Shown piece after piece: positions 23,905 through 31,900 of a DNA stretch of 42,112 nt (within the stretch, counting starts at the first letter, position 1; each line of letters opens with the position of its first letter). Under the pieces are notes generated by a model. The model was not told where the DNA came from. It saw only the letters and a program-made list of their open reading frames with translations, and ran no database searches. Origin of the DNA: Nostoc parmelioides FACHB-3921 (lineage in GTDB: Bacteria; Cyanobacteriota; Cyanobacteriia; Cyanobacteriales; Nostocaceae); assembly GCF_014696625.1 (NCBI RefSeq), contig NZ_JACJQL010000051.1, forward strand, positions 1-42,112, written 5' to 3'. Position numbers and translations under genes: made by a program.

Positions 23905-25188
23905 TTAACTTGAATAACTGTAACCATCTTTTTTGTGAATTGATTTACAGAACTTATAGTTTATTCCTTGAATCAATCCTCTCTGAGCAGAGATATTAAA
24001 GCTACCTGTAGAACGTACAGCTACACGTCCAATATATTCACCAATTTTTTTTCCATTGGTGACAACAGCTTTAACAATATCACCTGTCTGAAAACCTTTG
24101 ATAAATTTCAGTTTGGGAACATATCTATTAGGAAATCCAAATTTGTCAGTTCTACACATCTGCCTTGTTCCGTGTCCATTAGCGGTAATTAACAACGGTT
24201 TGATACCTTTGATAATTAATATTGGAGTTGATTGACCAACACAAGCAGCGTCTAACCAATGAGTTTTTTGTAATTGTTGATTAGTTCTATTGAACTTCGT
24301 TAATCCACCAGAACCACACTCAACGGGTAAGTCAGTTGATTTTAAAACCTCTAGAAGTTTGTATCTAGTGGCATTGACTGCTGCTGCATCAGCTAATGGT
24401 TTCTTGGCTTGTACCAAAATTTTCTGTAATCTAGTAGGATCTTTTTTGAGAAAGTCTTTAATATCTTTAGTTCCTTTTTTGACGTTACATTTTTCGCAAC
24501 TCAAAGTAAGGTTAGTGATTGAATTAGAACCTCCCTTTGAGCGTGGGTGAATGTGTTCAATCTGTAAAGGTATATCTTTGATACCACAATAGGCGCATTG
24601 TCTGTTCCATTTTTCTAGAAGAAATTCTCTGGTTTCATATCCAGCTAACGTACCTTGTTGATATTCCTTACCTTCGATTTTAGGATTACGCATTAATTGC
24701 ATATCAAACTTGACTAATTCGGTACTAATCGCTGTGATTGGTGCGAATTTGCGTAATCTGTTTACCCATGTTTCAACATTGTGAACCCGACTCATAAGGC
24801 TAGGAGCTAACCATCCTTCTGGTCTAATTCTGTTGAGAAATCTGGGTTTTCTGTATCGTGTTTTGCGATTCCTCCTACTACGTCTTAGTTGCCTTCTGGA
24901 AATCAAAGCATCTCTGATAGCGAAGCCTCTATGCTTTAAATCAGCAGCAAAAACTACTTCACCTGTGGAATCATTGACTAATGCTATTCCCGTTATTTTA
25001 GCTCCAGGGTCTAGCTTAATTCTCAAGTCAGATACAGATGCATCTGCTCTAGATTCTTTCAGAATAATTGTGAAAGGAAAACGCCGAAATACTGCTGCTT
25101 TTTTGTTTCCTAATAACTGTCTAGCTTGCGCTGGATGAATTGGGTCTAAGGGTCTTTTTTCGGTATCTAAAACAAATACTTTGGACAT
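23905..25188 (-). CDS. iscB: IscB RNA-guided HNH/RuvC nuclease
   Basis: 427-aa IscB, the ancestor-type relative of Cas9 that uses an omega-RNA guide. ATG 25188 has AAGGAGG 5 nt upstream. Domains in order: N-terminal PLMP-like segment (RPLDPIHPAQARQLL, 12-26), RuvC-I with LDPGAKITGIAL (Asp60), Arg-rich bridge helix (SRRQLRRSRRNRKTRYRK, 97-114), RuvC-II STELVKFD (Glu157), HNH with CAYC (198-201), IEHIHPRSKGG (His212) and CEKC (231-234), RuvC-III HWLDAACVG (His310, Asp313), and a C-terminal RNA/TAM-contacting region. All catalytic residues and both zinc cysteine pairs are present, so it looks active. It is inserted between parA and parB. It could bias inheritance of the element or of plasmids. 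Confidence 0.95.
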   Translation of the reverse strand: MSKVFVLDTEKRPLDPIHPAQARQLLGNKKAAVFRRFPFTIILKESRADASVSDLRIKLDPGAKITGIALVNDSTGEVVFAADLKHRGFAIRDALISRRQLRRSRRNRKTRYRKPRFLNRIRPEGWLAPSLMSRVHNVETWVNRLRKFAPITAISTELVKFDMQLMRNPKIEGKEYQQGTLAGYETREFLLEKWNRQCAYCGIKDIPLQIEHIHPRSKGGSNSITNLTLSCEKCNVKKGTKDIKDFLKKDPTRLQKILVQAKKPLADAAAVNATRYKLLEVLKSTDLPVECGSGGLTKFNRTNQQLQKTHWLDAACVGQSTPILIIKGIKPLLITANGHGTRQMCRTDKFGFPNRYVPKLKFIKGFQTGDIVKAVVTNGKKIGEYIGRVAVRSTGSFNISAQRGLIQGINYKFCKSIHKKDGYSYSS

Positions 25189-25415
25189 TAGTCCCTCCTT
25201 TCGGGTAATGTTAGCTTCGTCAATGTTTTAAGAGCTTTTTAGATTTGCAACACTGTTTCAGTGACTTTAAAACTGTTTAATTGCAAATGATAGAGCAGAA
25301 AACTAGCTTCGCATTCTCTGGTATCGTGACTCAAAAAACGTAGTCAGTTAAGACTTAGACTGGTCAGTACAGCTTGCTTGATTTCTTTTACAAGCTCAGT
25401 GGCTTTGTCCCTGAG
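25189..25415 (-). ncRNA. Probable omega-RNA of IscB
   Basis: IscB guide RNAs are encoded directly 5' of iscB, between the left end and the start codon. The 207-bp gap here (minus strand) has no ORF but several stems: CACTGAAACAGTG and the flanking TTTGCAATTAAAC ... GTTGCAAAT, GACTACG-type pairs, and the left-end hairpin at 25395-25415. By analogy the guide portion would be the RNA's 5' end and come from the DNA just outside the left end, that is the 3' part of parA. The exact ends are not determined. Confidence 0.55.
25395..25415 (-). repeat. Left-end hairpin of the IscB element, overlapping the parA stop codon
   Basis: It pairs CTCAG with CTGAG around GG and CC. The parA stop (25398-25396) and the codons for its last residues, roughly QGQSH, are inside this hairpin, so the element appears to supply the present C-terminus of ParA. 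Confidence 0.7.
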
Positions 25416-26190
25416 TTACTGACAGTTGAGTAATATATTTTGTAATTTCTTCGAGTATGCTAACTGCGGGGTGGTTTTTCTTGTGGAGTGCAAGTGGTAG
25501 ATGTGCTTGGGTTGCGTCAGGAAAAGCTGTTGATTTAGGAATGGGGGCAGTAACGTGTATCCGTCCTTCAACCTGTTGTTTAATTTCTTCCAGTATTCCT
25601 GTGTCTTGAAGATTACGATTATCGTATTTGGTTGGAATTATACAGGCAATTTGTAATTTTTGGTGTCCTCCTTTTTTGAGCCGGGCAATTGTTTCTAGCA
25701 GTTGGTTGGTGCCAAGATAGCACTTATATTGCGTTTCAACAGGAATAATAACGTGTGAAGCAGCGACTAAGCTCATAATGCTTAGGATTCCTAGAGAAGG
25801 CGGGCAATCAATCAAAATATAATCATACTGGTCAAGTACATTTGATAGCACAAACTTGAGCCGTTGGCGGTTGTCGATGGTCAAGTCATGAAAAATTTTT
25901 TGCTCCGTACCTGCCAATTGGATATTTGTTGGTACAATGTGCATCCCGTGAATAGGTTTTTCCCATATATACAGGGGAGTTTCTTCAGCGATCGCACCAT
26001 AGATGGTTTGTTCAGTTTGCAGCTTGACTTCCCCTAATCCCATAAAAGCTGTTAGTGATGCTTGTGGGTCCATATCCACAAGCAGTACCCGGTGTTTTTT
26101 AGCAAGGTGGTATCCAAGATTGTGTGTAATAGTCGTTTTAGCTGCACCACCTGACTGATTGAAAGTGGCAATTATTTTGGTTGATGACAT
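25396..26190 (-). CDS. parA: ParA-family partition ATPase
   Basis: 264-aa ParA/Soj-type ATPase that moves plasmids over the nucleoid with ParB. Walker A is FNQSGGAAKTTITHNLGYHL; the usual signature Lys before GG is Ser13, while Lys18 of the P-loop is kept. Related NQAGGVAKTT forms occur in cyanobacterial plasmids. LLVDMDPQASLTAFMG (A' motif) and YILIDCPPSLGILSIMSLVA (Walker B) are clear. It lacks an N-terminal HTH, so it is of the short type and unlikely to bind its own promoter. It is leftward, with parB following after the iscB element. No good ribosome site is seen at ATG 26190. The 72 bp upstream of the start, up to the terminator at 26263, must contain its promoter. Confidence 0.92.
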   Translation of the reverse strand: MSSTKIIATFNQSGGAAKTTITHNLGYHLAKKHRVLLVDMDPQASLTAFMGLGEVKLQTEQTIYGAIAEETPLYIWEKPIHGMHIVPTNIQLAGTEQKIFHDLTIDNRQRLKFVLSNVLDQYDYILIDCPPSLGILSIMSLVAASHVIIPVETQYKCYLGTNQLLETIARLKKGGHQKLQIACIIPTKYDNRNLQDTGILEEIKQQVEGRIHVTAPIPKSTAFPDATQAHLPLALHKKNHPAVSILEEITKYITQLSVTQGQSH

Positions 26191-26262
26191 ATATTAATGA
26201 AGCGATTTTGTGAACCCATGTCAGCGATTCTACCAAACAGTGGATTTTTATTTTGGATTTTT

Positions 26263-26309
26263 GAAAAAAAATAACGCTAGTTCAAACCAGTAAACCTGCC
26301 TGGACTAGC
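26263..26309 (-). terminator. Rho-independent terminator after the acidic-tailed gene
   Basis: On the minus strand the stem GCTAGT-CCAG pairs with CTGG-ACTAGC across a short internal loop and is followed by a T-rich tract (TTATTTTTTTT). It lies 20 bp past the stop at 26329 and insulates parA from the ssb transcript. Confidence 0.75.
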
Positions 26310-26328
26310 ATTATTCAGTTAGTTGGTT

Positions 26329-26748
26329 CTAAAATGGGGGTTCTTCGTCTAGGTCTTCATTTGTCGAAGTAATGTTATCTTCTAGTAGTTCCTTGGCAAA
26401 ATCGGGAGTTTCAGGCGAGTGAGAGTTTTTGCTAACTTGGGTAAGTTCGTTAATCGGTTGTGCTGAGATAAAGTTTCTAATTACGAATGTGGCAATCTTT
26501 TCTTTGTATTCACCCCTGTTATCTACCACTAAATCAAGATATCCTTCTGCTGTACCATGTACGCCTTCCCCTTGTCCGTTGATGACGACAGCAGGTGCGC
26601 CTTTGGAACGGAATGGTATCTCGTCAGTAACGACTCCTTCCTTGGAACGGTAGTAGAATTCAGCAATCCCAAAAGCAATCAAGGAACCTTCTTTGTCGTG
26701 GGTTGTGTTCACTGATTTAAGATTAATAGTTGCAGTATTATGAATCAT
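26329..26748 (-). CDS. Unknown protein with SSB-like acidic C-terminal tip
   Basis: 139-aa protein following ssb in the same leftward direction (82 bp gap). Residues 1-95 alternate short beta-type segments (ATINLKSVNTTHDKEGSLIA, GYLDLVVDNRGEYKEKIATF), consistent with an OB-like fold but not proven. The remainder is a disordered acidic tail ending DLDEEPPF, very like the DDxxPF tip by which bacterial SSB recruits repair and replication proteins. The neighbouring SSB lacks such a tip. I therefore suspect a companion or divergent single-strand-binding protein. No ribosome site is evident at ATG 26748. Terminator 26263-26309 follows. Confidence 0.65.
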   Translation of the reverse strand: MIHNTATINLKSVNTTHDKEGSLIAFGIAEFYYRSKEGVVTDEIPFRSKGAPAVVINGQGEGVHGTAEGYLDLVVDNRGEYKEKIATFVIRNFISAQPINELTQVSKNSHSPETPDFAKELLEDNITSTNEDLDEEPPF

Positions 26749-26790
26749 GGTAGTTTGGTTTGTAGATTGATTAGATTGATTAGATGGTTA

Positions 26791-26820
26791 ATCGCCTATG
26801 ATTTATACTGCATAGGCGAT
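26791..26820. terminator. Perfect 10-bp stem with 10-nt loop between ssb and the next gene
   Basis: ATCGCCTATG pairs exactly with CATAGGCGAT. It lies 11 bp past the ssb stop (minus strand). No T-run follows on that strand, so it may be an attenuator or RNA-processing/stability hairpin rather than a full terminator. A short tandem repeat of TTAGATTGA is beside it (about 26757-26780). Confidence 0.5.
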
Positions 26821-26830
26821 TTGTAATTTT

Positions 26831-27214
26831 CTAGAAATTTGCGTTAGCTACAGCCTGTGTTTCGTTCGGTACAGAAGTAGATGTAGATTCTTCCTTACGG
26901 GGTGAACCTAATAATTCGATGGTGTTGATTGTGATTACAGGTTTTTGCCGCATAGTGCCAGAATTTTTATCAGCCCAACGATCAAATCCAAACTCACCAG
27001 TAATTGCAATTTGAGTTCCTTTACGAACGTAATTTCCAATCACTTCTGCTTGATTTCCCCAAGCGACTAAATCAAACCAAAGAGCTTGTTCACTTCTGTA
27101 GGGTGGTCTTACTGCAATAGAGATTGAAGCCTTAACTGCGCCCGACTCGAAAAATTTTAGATCGGGTTCTTGTCCACATCTGCCAACTAGCATGACTTTG
27201 TTGATATAGTTCAT
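26831..27214 (-). CDS. ssb: Single-stranded DNA-binding protein
   Basis: 127-aa SSB with a full OB fold: NYINKVMLVGRCGQEPDLKF, SISIAVRPPYRSEQALWFDL, WGNQAEVIGNYVRKGTQIAI and TGEFGFDRWADKNSG are classic SSB strands. It binds single-stranded DNA during replication and conjugation. The C-terminus is short (PNETQAVANANF) and lacks the acidic DDxxPF tip found on most bacterial SSBs; the downstream 139-aa protein has one instead. The start is ATG 27214, without a clear ribosome site but with a 17-bp leader motif shared with another plasmid gene 29 nt upstream. It heads the leftward block containing parA and parB. Confidence 0.92.
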   Translation of the reverse strand: MNYINKVMLVGRCGQEPDLKFFESGAVKASISIAVRPPYRSEQALWFDLVAWGNQAEVIGNYVRKGTQIAITGEFGFDRWADKNSGTMRQKPVITINTIELLGSPRKEESTSTSVPNETQAVANANF

Positions 27215-27243
27215 AACGCGAGAATTGATATATTTCTCTTATT

Positions 27244-27260
27244 GCTGCGTCAGCATTAGT
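27244..27260 (-). promoter_or_regulatory. Copy 2 of the shared 17-bp leader motif, upstream of ssb
   Basis: ACTAATGCTGACGCAGC on the minus strand, identical to 18668-18684 and at the same distance from the downstream start. A small frame from an ATG at 27276 (MINPKRTNADAA...) reads through it and overlaps the ssb start. The remaining divergent gap to 27450 shows no gene. Confidence 0.55.
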
Positions 27261-27449
27261 TCTTTTAGGATTTATCATTTTGACGAATTGTTTTATTTAA
27301 AGCACACTTTTTGATTCATACTTGTGAGTTATTTTTTATCCCTGTTTCTCATACCATTGCGGTTTTTACTAAGGAACGGCTAATAATCCTGTGCTATGGT
27401 GGGATCGCCAATGTCGTGGTATGTATCTAAAAATTATAAGTAATGACTT

Positions 27450-28625
27450 ATGCTTGAATATCTTCTCGTGAAGCGAGTAAGTATTTGTAAGCTGATACTC
27501 TTGGCTTTGATGTGGATACAGTTCGATGAGGACAGCCAAAATCGGCTAACACCTGACTACTCCTCACCTTTGCAAGTAGAAAATCTTACGTGGTTAGGAG
27601 AGACATCTGTTGGAGAAGAGGTCGAGCATTTTTGTGATGTTTCTAATACCGCTAGGATAGGCGTTTGGGGAGAAATTCTAGAACTGAAGTTAGTAGATTT
27701 AATTGCTGATTTACCGACTTGTTTGCACGATGCTTCATGGTTTGCTCTACTGGCAATTACTATGATGTTGGTGGATAAGGAATTAGACGGGATATGTGTA
27801 CACCCACAAGATGAGTATTTTGCCCGGACTATTACGCTTGAAAGTTTGGCAGATTTGAGTGATTCTTACTTAGCCAAAGGTCATCCTTATTTAGATTTTC
27901 CTTTATCATTAGAAGACGCTAAATCATTACTGCCAGTTAATAGAAAGCAAGAGCTAGAAATCAAATTAGAGAAATTCCTTATTGATACTTATGAAGACGA
28001 TTTTGATGATGAAGCACCAGATATTTGTGAGTTTTCATCCATCTACTTGCAAGATATTTTAAAAGAGTTTTTTGTTGAATCTGACTGGCAAGGTGATATT
28101 AACCAAGAGGCGGTTGTACAGCTTCAAGAAAAGTATGGTTCACATTATTCAGAAGGTGCGTTCTCTCCTGAAACTAAGGAACACGAACGTTGGGGCAAAA
28201 CGCTTGTTTTTCTCAAACAATTTATAGGTCTGGATTCTAATTTTATCGAAAGCCAAAGCGATTTGTTCCTTGATGAATCTCTAGCAGCTGATTTACCTGA
28301 TTACTTCCGTATGAAGACCCGTTTAGAACGTTGGCAAGACCGAACAGTTGTTTTATCCCGGTTGGTTCATACTTTAGTTCATTTTTTACTGGTAGGACAA
28401 AATTATCATCCCAGTCATATACAAGATTTGATGGCTATTCCAGTTTCTTCACGGGCTATATCCAGCCTACAAGCTTGTTTAGGTGTAGCTGCTTACAGAA
28501 GTGGTTATTACATGGCTGCTTCAAATATTCCCGAATCAGAAATTGGGCGGAACTGGTTGCTAGAAAAAGCTTTCCCTAACCTGCTTGATTTTTATCAAAC
28601 AGGCCGGTTGAGTGGAAAGCAATAA
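27450..28625 (+). CDS. Unknown 391-aa plasmid protein
   Basis: No family recognised. The frame begins at ATG 27450 without a convincing ribosome site; an internal ATG at 27510 (MWIQFDEDSQNRL) may be the real start, because the first 20 residues are an odd hydrophobic run. The body is acidic and mixed: a central segment with HDASWFALLAITMMLVDKEL, a strongly acidic part DTYEDDFDDEAPDICEF, and a C-terminal helical region with LVHTLVHFLLVGQNYHPSHI. No membrane anchor is clear. It is divergent from the ssb block and precedes the large kinase by 342 bp, so it is probably its own transcription unit and a conserved plasmid backbone gene. Confidence 0.65.
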   Translation: MLEYLLVKRVSICKLILLALMWIQFDEDSQNRLTPDYSSPLQVENLTWLGETSVGEEVEHFCDVSNTARIGVWGEILELKLVDLIADLPTCLHDASWFALLAITMMLVDKELDGICVHPQDEYFARTITLESLADLSDSYLAKGHPYLDFPLSLEDAKSLLPVNRKQELEIKLEKFLIDTYEDDFDDEAPDICEFSSIYLQDILKEFFVESDWQGDINQEAVVQLQEKYGSHYSEGAFSPETKEHERWGKTLVFLKQFIGLDSNFIESQSDLFLDESLAADLPDYFRMKTRLERWQDRTVVLSRLVHTLVHFLLVGQNYHPSHIQDLMAIPVSSRAISSLQACLGVAAYRSGYYMAASNIPESEIGRNWLLEKAFPNLLDFYQTGRLSGKQ

Positions 28626-28967
28626 TTAATATTCTGCTGTTGGTTAATAAAGACAAATTTATATTTATGAAAAAATACTTATTTATACAATACTTTTGCC
28701 AAAAGAAGAGTCTACAAAAATTAAAAAAGCCTTGCGATAAACCTGGAAGGAATTTTTAGGACTGATTGTTTTTGCCCAGCTTCGGAGAAATGGGAGTTTG
28801 TACATCAACTCACCCTCTTAAATTGGCGAAGGTATTGTTACCCTTGATAAATTGTTTAATTCCCCCCTTCTTCCCTATCTTGATAAAATTTCAGAAGATG
28901 AAAAATGTGATAGCTGGATTGCTGTATAGTTTGAGGTGTACCAGATTATCCTTTCAAGAGTTGCTCT
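28626..28967. other. Intergenic region, nothing recognised
   Basis: 342 bp between the unknown gene and the multi-kinase. I see no convincing ORF, hairpin terminator or repeat. Frames that run into the kinase gene from here are shadows. It should contain the kinase promoter. Confidence 0.6.
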
Positions 28968-31900
28968 ATGATCACTCTGCCTGGTATTGCTATCCAAAAC
29001 AAAATATACGAAAGTTCCAATTCTCTAGTGTACCGGGGCATTAGAGAGGATGGAGTAGAGATCGTCGTAAAAATGCTAAAGCTTGATTATCCCTCTCCCC
29101 AAGAACTAACCCGCTACAGACAGGAATATAAAATTATTCGCTCCCTGAATCTGGAAGGAGTTATCAAGGCATACAGCCAGCAGGACTATCAACGCACTCT
29201 GGTGATTCTCTTAGAAGATTTTGGGGGAGAGTCCCTAGAAAAATGGATGCAAAAGCGTCCAGATATTTTCTGCCCGATGCCTTTATCCACTTTTCTTGGT
29301 ATTGCGATCGCCCTGAGCGACATTCTTGGCAGAATCCATGCAGCCAATATCATTCATAAAGATATTAACCCTGGAAACATCGTCCTCAATCCTGATACTG
29401 GCGTTGTCAAAATTATTGATTTTGGGGTTGCGACCCAATTTAACCGCACCAATCCGACGTTCAAAAGTCCCCATGTGTTAGAAGGCACGCTTGCCTATCT
29501 GTCGCCAGAGCAAACCGGGCGGATGAACCGGATGATCGACTATCGCACCGATTTCTACTCGCTGGGCGTAACCTTCTACGAACTGTTAACTGGACAGCTA
29601 CCGTTCCCCACTCAAGACATCCTGGAGCTAGTTCATTGCCATATTGCCAAACCGCCGATTCCTGTGCATGAATTGAACGCCACGATTCCCAAACCCATTT
29701 CAGGCATAATTTTGAAGTTGATGGCGAAAAATGCGGAGGATCGCTATCAAAGTGCCTGGGGCATCAAAGCGGATCTAGAACGCTGCGCCGGGCAACTGGC
29801 AGAAATGGGTCAGATCAACGCCATGTCGTTGGGACGACAAGATGTTTCAGAACAGTTTTGCATTCCTCAGAAACTGTATGGACGAGAAGCCCAGACTAAA
29901 GCATTATTGGCGGCGTTTGACAGAGTGGCTAGAAAAGAGACGTTTGGCGAAATTTGTCAACTAGAGTCAGGCATAGAAAATGCTCAATTCAATGTCGAAC
30001 TCATGCTCGTTGCTGGTTACGCTGGCGTTGGCAAAACAGCATTGGTGCAAGAACTCTATAAACCCATCACAGCAAAGCACGGCTATTTCATATCTGGTAA
30101 ATTTGACCAATTCAGGCGCAATATTCCCTACAGCGCTATTGTGGATGCCCTGCAAAAGTTGGTGCAGCAACTTCTGGGGGAACCGGATGAGCAAGTGCAA
30201 CAGTGGCAAGAGCGCCTGCTCTCAGCTTTAGGAAGCAATGGGCAAATTATCATAGATGTCATTCCCGAAGTTGAGTTCATTATTGGCAAGCAGTTACCCG
30301 TACCAGAAGTTGGAGCAACTGAGGCACAGAATCGCTTCAATTTAACTTTTCAAAGGTTTGTGCGGGTGTTTTGTGCAAAAGAGCATCCCCTGGTCATCTT
30401 TTTAGACGATCTACAGTGGGTCGATTCCGCGACGTTGAAGTTAATTGAACTCATATTGCTTGACGAGCAAACTCAATCTCTGTTTTTGATCGGAGCCTAT
30501 CGAGATCATGAAGTGTCTCCAACGCATTCATTAATTTTGATGCTGGAGAGCTTGCGAAACCAGGGAGCAGTACTTCAGGAAATCATCCTGACCCCCTTAA
30601 CGCTGGAACCGTTGAGTCAACTGATAGCTGAGACATTACATCGCAATCCTGATACCGTTCCCGTTCGTTCCTTAGCCCAAGTCGTGTTGCGTAAAACCGA
30701 GGGCAACCCTTTCTTTGTTGGTGAATTTTTGAAGCTGCTGCATAGCGAAAACCTGTTGACCTTTGATGCCCAACAGTTGAGTTGGCAGTGGAACCTAGCT
30801 GAGATTGAAGCTCAAGATATCACTGCTAATGTGGTGGAGTTGCTGCTGCGTCAGTTGCAGAAATTGCCGGAAGCAACACAGCAAGTTCTCTCCATCGCTG
30901 CTTGTGTTGGGTCTGAGTTTGATTTAGAAACATTGGCGATCGTTTGCGAAAAATTACCGAAAGCAATTTTCCAGGATTTATTAGAAGCAATACAAGCGGG
31001 ATTAATTCAACCTCTATCTGAATTGGACGAAGGTTTGTTAGTTCAAGAGTATAAGTTTTCGCACGATCGCGTTCAGCAAGCGGCTTATGTTTTGATTGAT
31101 GAATCGCACAAACAGGTTGTTCATCTCCAAATTGGTCGCAAATTGCTCGAGAAAACTTCACCAGAGCAACGATCCGATAGGTTGTTTGAAATCATCGATC
31201 ATCTCAATCAAGGACTTGAGCTAGTCACTGCTCGATCAGAACGAACTGAAATTGCCAGATTGAATTTAATGGCAGGTCAGAAAGCAAAGGCAGCAACGGC
31301 TTATGAAGCAGCTTTTAAGTATTTCACTACAGGGCTTAAACTCCTCAATTGGGAGAGTTGGCTCAGTGAGTATGACCTCACCTTAGCGCTGTACTCCCAA
31401 GCAGCAGAAGCAGCATATCTTCATGGTTGCTTTGATGAGATGGAACAGTTGGTAGAAGTAGTACTCGCTCGTGCCAAAACAGTGGTTGACAAAGTGCAGG
31501 CTTACGATAGCAGAATTCAAGGATATTTGTCACAGGGCAACCTGAAAGAAGCACTCAAAATTGGCTTGGAAGTGTTGAAGCTCCTGGGAGTGATTTTACC
31601 AGAAAATCCAAGTGAGTTAGATGTTCGAGGCAGATTGGAGTCAACGGCGGCACTACTCGCCCAACGAGAAATTGAAGACTTGATTAATTTACCAGAGATG
31701 ACTGCACCAGAACCGCTAGCAGCAATGTCAATCCTAGCGAATATAGGGGCTGCTGCATTCATAGTATCACCAGCACTGATGATACTGATTACTTGTAAAA
31801 CGGTCAATTTATCAATCAACTACGGTAATGCTATCTGGTCACCACTGTATTATGCTGCCTACGGATTTTTTCTATGTGGAGTTGTTCAAGACATTGAACT

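Larger units (their letters stand above)
23845..25415 (-). mobile_element. IS200/IS605-type IscB element inserted between parA and parB
   Basis: The iscB gene is bracketed by two similarly oriented 21-bp hairpins (23845-23865 and 25395-25415) that match at 18 of 21 positions: CTCAG-x-GGCTTT then CCCTGAG. Such subterminal palindromes mark the left and right ends of IS200/IS605 elements. No Y1 transposase (TnpA) is present, so it would depend on one elsewhere. True ends probably lie a few bases outside the hairpins. The left-end hairpin overlaps the 3' end of parA; the right end stops about 25 bp before the parB start. Confidence 0.72.

Noticed and set aside
24833..25138. Plus-strand frame opposite iscB
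   Set aside because: Antisense shadow of the Arg-rich RuvC/bridge-helix region.
26791..26820. Certain rho-independent terminator of ssb
   Set aside because: Perfect stem but no T-run on the minus strand; kept only as a low-confidence hairpin.
28766..29044. 92-aa frame upstream of the kinase
   Set aside because: Overlaps the kinase start in another frame, no ribosome site, no family resemblance.
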